Shown: positions 6,309 to 7,122 of the stretch, piece after piece
Layout: every line of letters begins with the position of its first letter
Position numbering within the stretch: position 1 is the first letter of the stretch
Translations under genes and position numbers: made by a program
NCBI GenBank assembly: GCA_013816695.1
Contig: JACDDZ010000080.1
Coordinates: 1 to 7,122 of the forward strand
Direction: 5' to 3'
DNA length: 7,122 bases
Source of the DNA: Gemmatimonadaceae bacterium
GTDB taxonomy: Bacteria > Gemmatimonadota > Gemmatimonadetes > Gemmatimonadales > Gemmatimonadaceae
Notes under the pieces: generated by a model
What the model saw: the letters and a program-made list of their open reading frames with translations, nothing else
Databases searched by the model: none
Told to the model about the DNA's origin: nothing

Positions 6309-7079
6309 TCACCGTGCGATTGAGTAGAATAGCCTGCCGTAAAGCTCGCGAATCGCGAATTCCGTCTGGCGCAATCCGCCGGCGCTCGGGATGAAGGAGA
6401 GCGGCGAAACCGGCCGGTGAGAGCTCCCGAGAAAATCAACGGGAAATGGTGTGACCACCATGCCTTCACTCTCGAAAAGCATTTTCGCGCGTGGCAGATG
6501 GAACGCGGATGAGACAAGTATGATGCGCGGCTTACGGGGTGCGGCACCGCTCGAATCCTTCAAGCGCGCGCTGAGGAGCGTGTGAACGCCACCAGCCTCC
6601 TCTTCCGTATTCCGCGCTTGACCAGAAACTGCAATACTGCTGTCTGGTATTCCGCTCTTCCGGGCATAAGCGGCAAGAATTTTTCCCTCTGTAATTCCTG
6701 GCGGCTGACCCTCAACGTCGCCCCCGGTGAAAACCACAAGCGGCGCGCGGGCGGCTGCGAAAAGCTCGACGCCTGCAAAGTACCTGTCCGGGTCGTGCCA
6801 TTCGCTTACGGCCCCAGGCCCGGGAGCCGTTGCTCTCCCCGAGCTCAGTACAACGATTGCGTCGGATGGCGGAAACGATTCAACGCTGGAACGCTGCTGG
6901 CCGCGCTCGAGAAAATCCACCAGCGCAGAACCTGTGACTGGCATGCTGCAAACGAAGAACACAAGCGCAGCAGCCCATATGAATTTCCATCGGCGTTTTG
7001 CGATGCCGATGAACAACAGGATGAGAACTATTCCTGTTGGAAGCAGAAATACGGGAAGCAGTCGGTGCATGTATTTCAA
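6309..7079 (-). CDS. DUF218 / YdcF-ElyC-SanA family membrane protein
   Basis: Member of the DUF218 family (PF02698), whose E. coli relatives ElyC, SanA and YdcF are envelope-linked; ElyC affects peptidoglycan and lipid-carrier metabolism, but the biochemical activity is not settled. The 256 residues start with two hydrophobic segments (about 7-27 and 33-53), placing the globular domain probably in the periplasm. The domain shows DAIVVLSSG (73-81), VVFTGG (115-120), E131, the acidic NTEEEA (157-162), VSSAFHLPRAKMLFE (189-203) and the terminal RELYGRLFY (244-252). The TTG start at 7079 is the first after an in-frame TGA; an ATG three codons later (7070) is an equally possible start. TTG is preferred slightly because it would overlap the stop of a putative upstream reading frame as TTGA. 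Its position at the head of glycan genes suggests a role in handling lipid-linked sugar intermediates; this is inference. Confidence 0.88.
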   Translation of the reverse strand: MKYMHRLLPVFLLPTGIVLILLFIGIAKRRWKFIWAAALVFFVCSMPVTGSALVDFLERGQQRSSVESFPPSDAIVVLSSGRATAPGPGAVSEWHDPDRYFAGVELFAAARAPLVVFTGGDVEGQPPGITEGKILAAYARKSGIPDSSIAVSGQARNTEEEAGGVHTLLSARLKDSSGAAPRKPRIILVSSAFHLPRAKMLFESEGMVVTPFPVDFLGSSHRPVSPLSFIPSAGGLRQTEFAIRELYGRLFYSIAR

Positions 7080-7122
7080 GCGTGCCCGTCAGTCAGCGGA
7101 GGCCACTCCCGCCTATCGACGG
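7076..7122 (-). CDS. Possible C-terminal tail of an upstream gene
   Basis: One minus-strand frame is open from the window edge and ends VDRREWPPLTDGHA before a TGA at 7076-7078. That stop would overlap the TTG start of the DUF218 gene by four bases (TTGA), the same geometry as the GTGA overlap between two genes further down the run. A second frame also stays open, ending PSIGGSGLR before a TGA at 7093-7095, so the choice is not secure. With only 14 residues visible the product cannot be named. If real, it shows that the minus-strand run continues beyond the window. Confidence 0.3.
   Translation of the reverse strand, partial: VDRREWPPLTDGHA

Noticed and set aside
1..7122. Search by eye for CRISPR repeats, transposase genes, terminal inverted repeats, tRNA and rRNA.
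   Set aside because: No regularly spaced repeats, no transposase-like frame and no cloverleaf or rRNA-like segment was seen.

Overview
The window looks like part of a chromosomal surface-polysaccharide (capsule, O-antigen or exopolysaccharide) biosynthesis and export locus from a Gram-negative bacterium. Two things support a Gram-negative cell envelope: a predicted outer-membrane beta-barrel of the capsule-assembly Wzi family, and an envelope-type DUF218/YdcF protein. Base composition is moderately GC-rich, and most genes start with GTG or TTG. The Wzi-family protein resembles versions I associate with Gemmatimonadota-like soil bacteria, but that placement is impressionistic and cannot be proved from this sequence.

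Layout from left to right. Positions 1-510 (minus strand) hold the N-terminal 170 residues of a family-2 glycosyltransferase that runs off the left edge. Positions 511-674 are a divergent intergenic region with AT-rich promoter-like sequence and a small inverted repeat. Positions 675-2297 (plus) encode the Wzi-family protein, followed 40 bp later by an integral-membrane acyltransferase-3 family protein (2338-3360, plus). That pair converges on a minus-strand gene run occupying the rest of the window. In transcription order, right to left, the run contains the possible tail of an upstream gene (7076-7122), a DUF218/YdcF-family protein (6309-7079), an FkbM-family methyltransferase (5456-6250), a family-4 glycosyltransferase (4284-5459) and a class I SAM-dependent methyltransferase (3384-4193).

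Read together, the glycosyltransferases would build a lipid-linked oligosaccharide repeat on the cytoplasmic face. The two methyltransferases and the acyltransferase would decorate it with O-methyl and O-acyl groups. The Wzi-like barrel would act at the outer membrane in anchoring or assembling the finished polymer. No polymerase, flippase, chain-length regulator or initiating sugar-phosphate transferase lies inside the window, so the type of polysaccharide stays open. I see no mobile element, CRISPR array, tRNA or rRNA. I do not see a clear new kind of system; the window fits a known type of variable polysaccharide locus, with several small-scale features worth checking.
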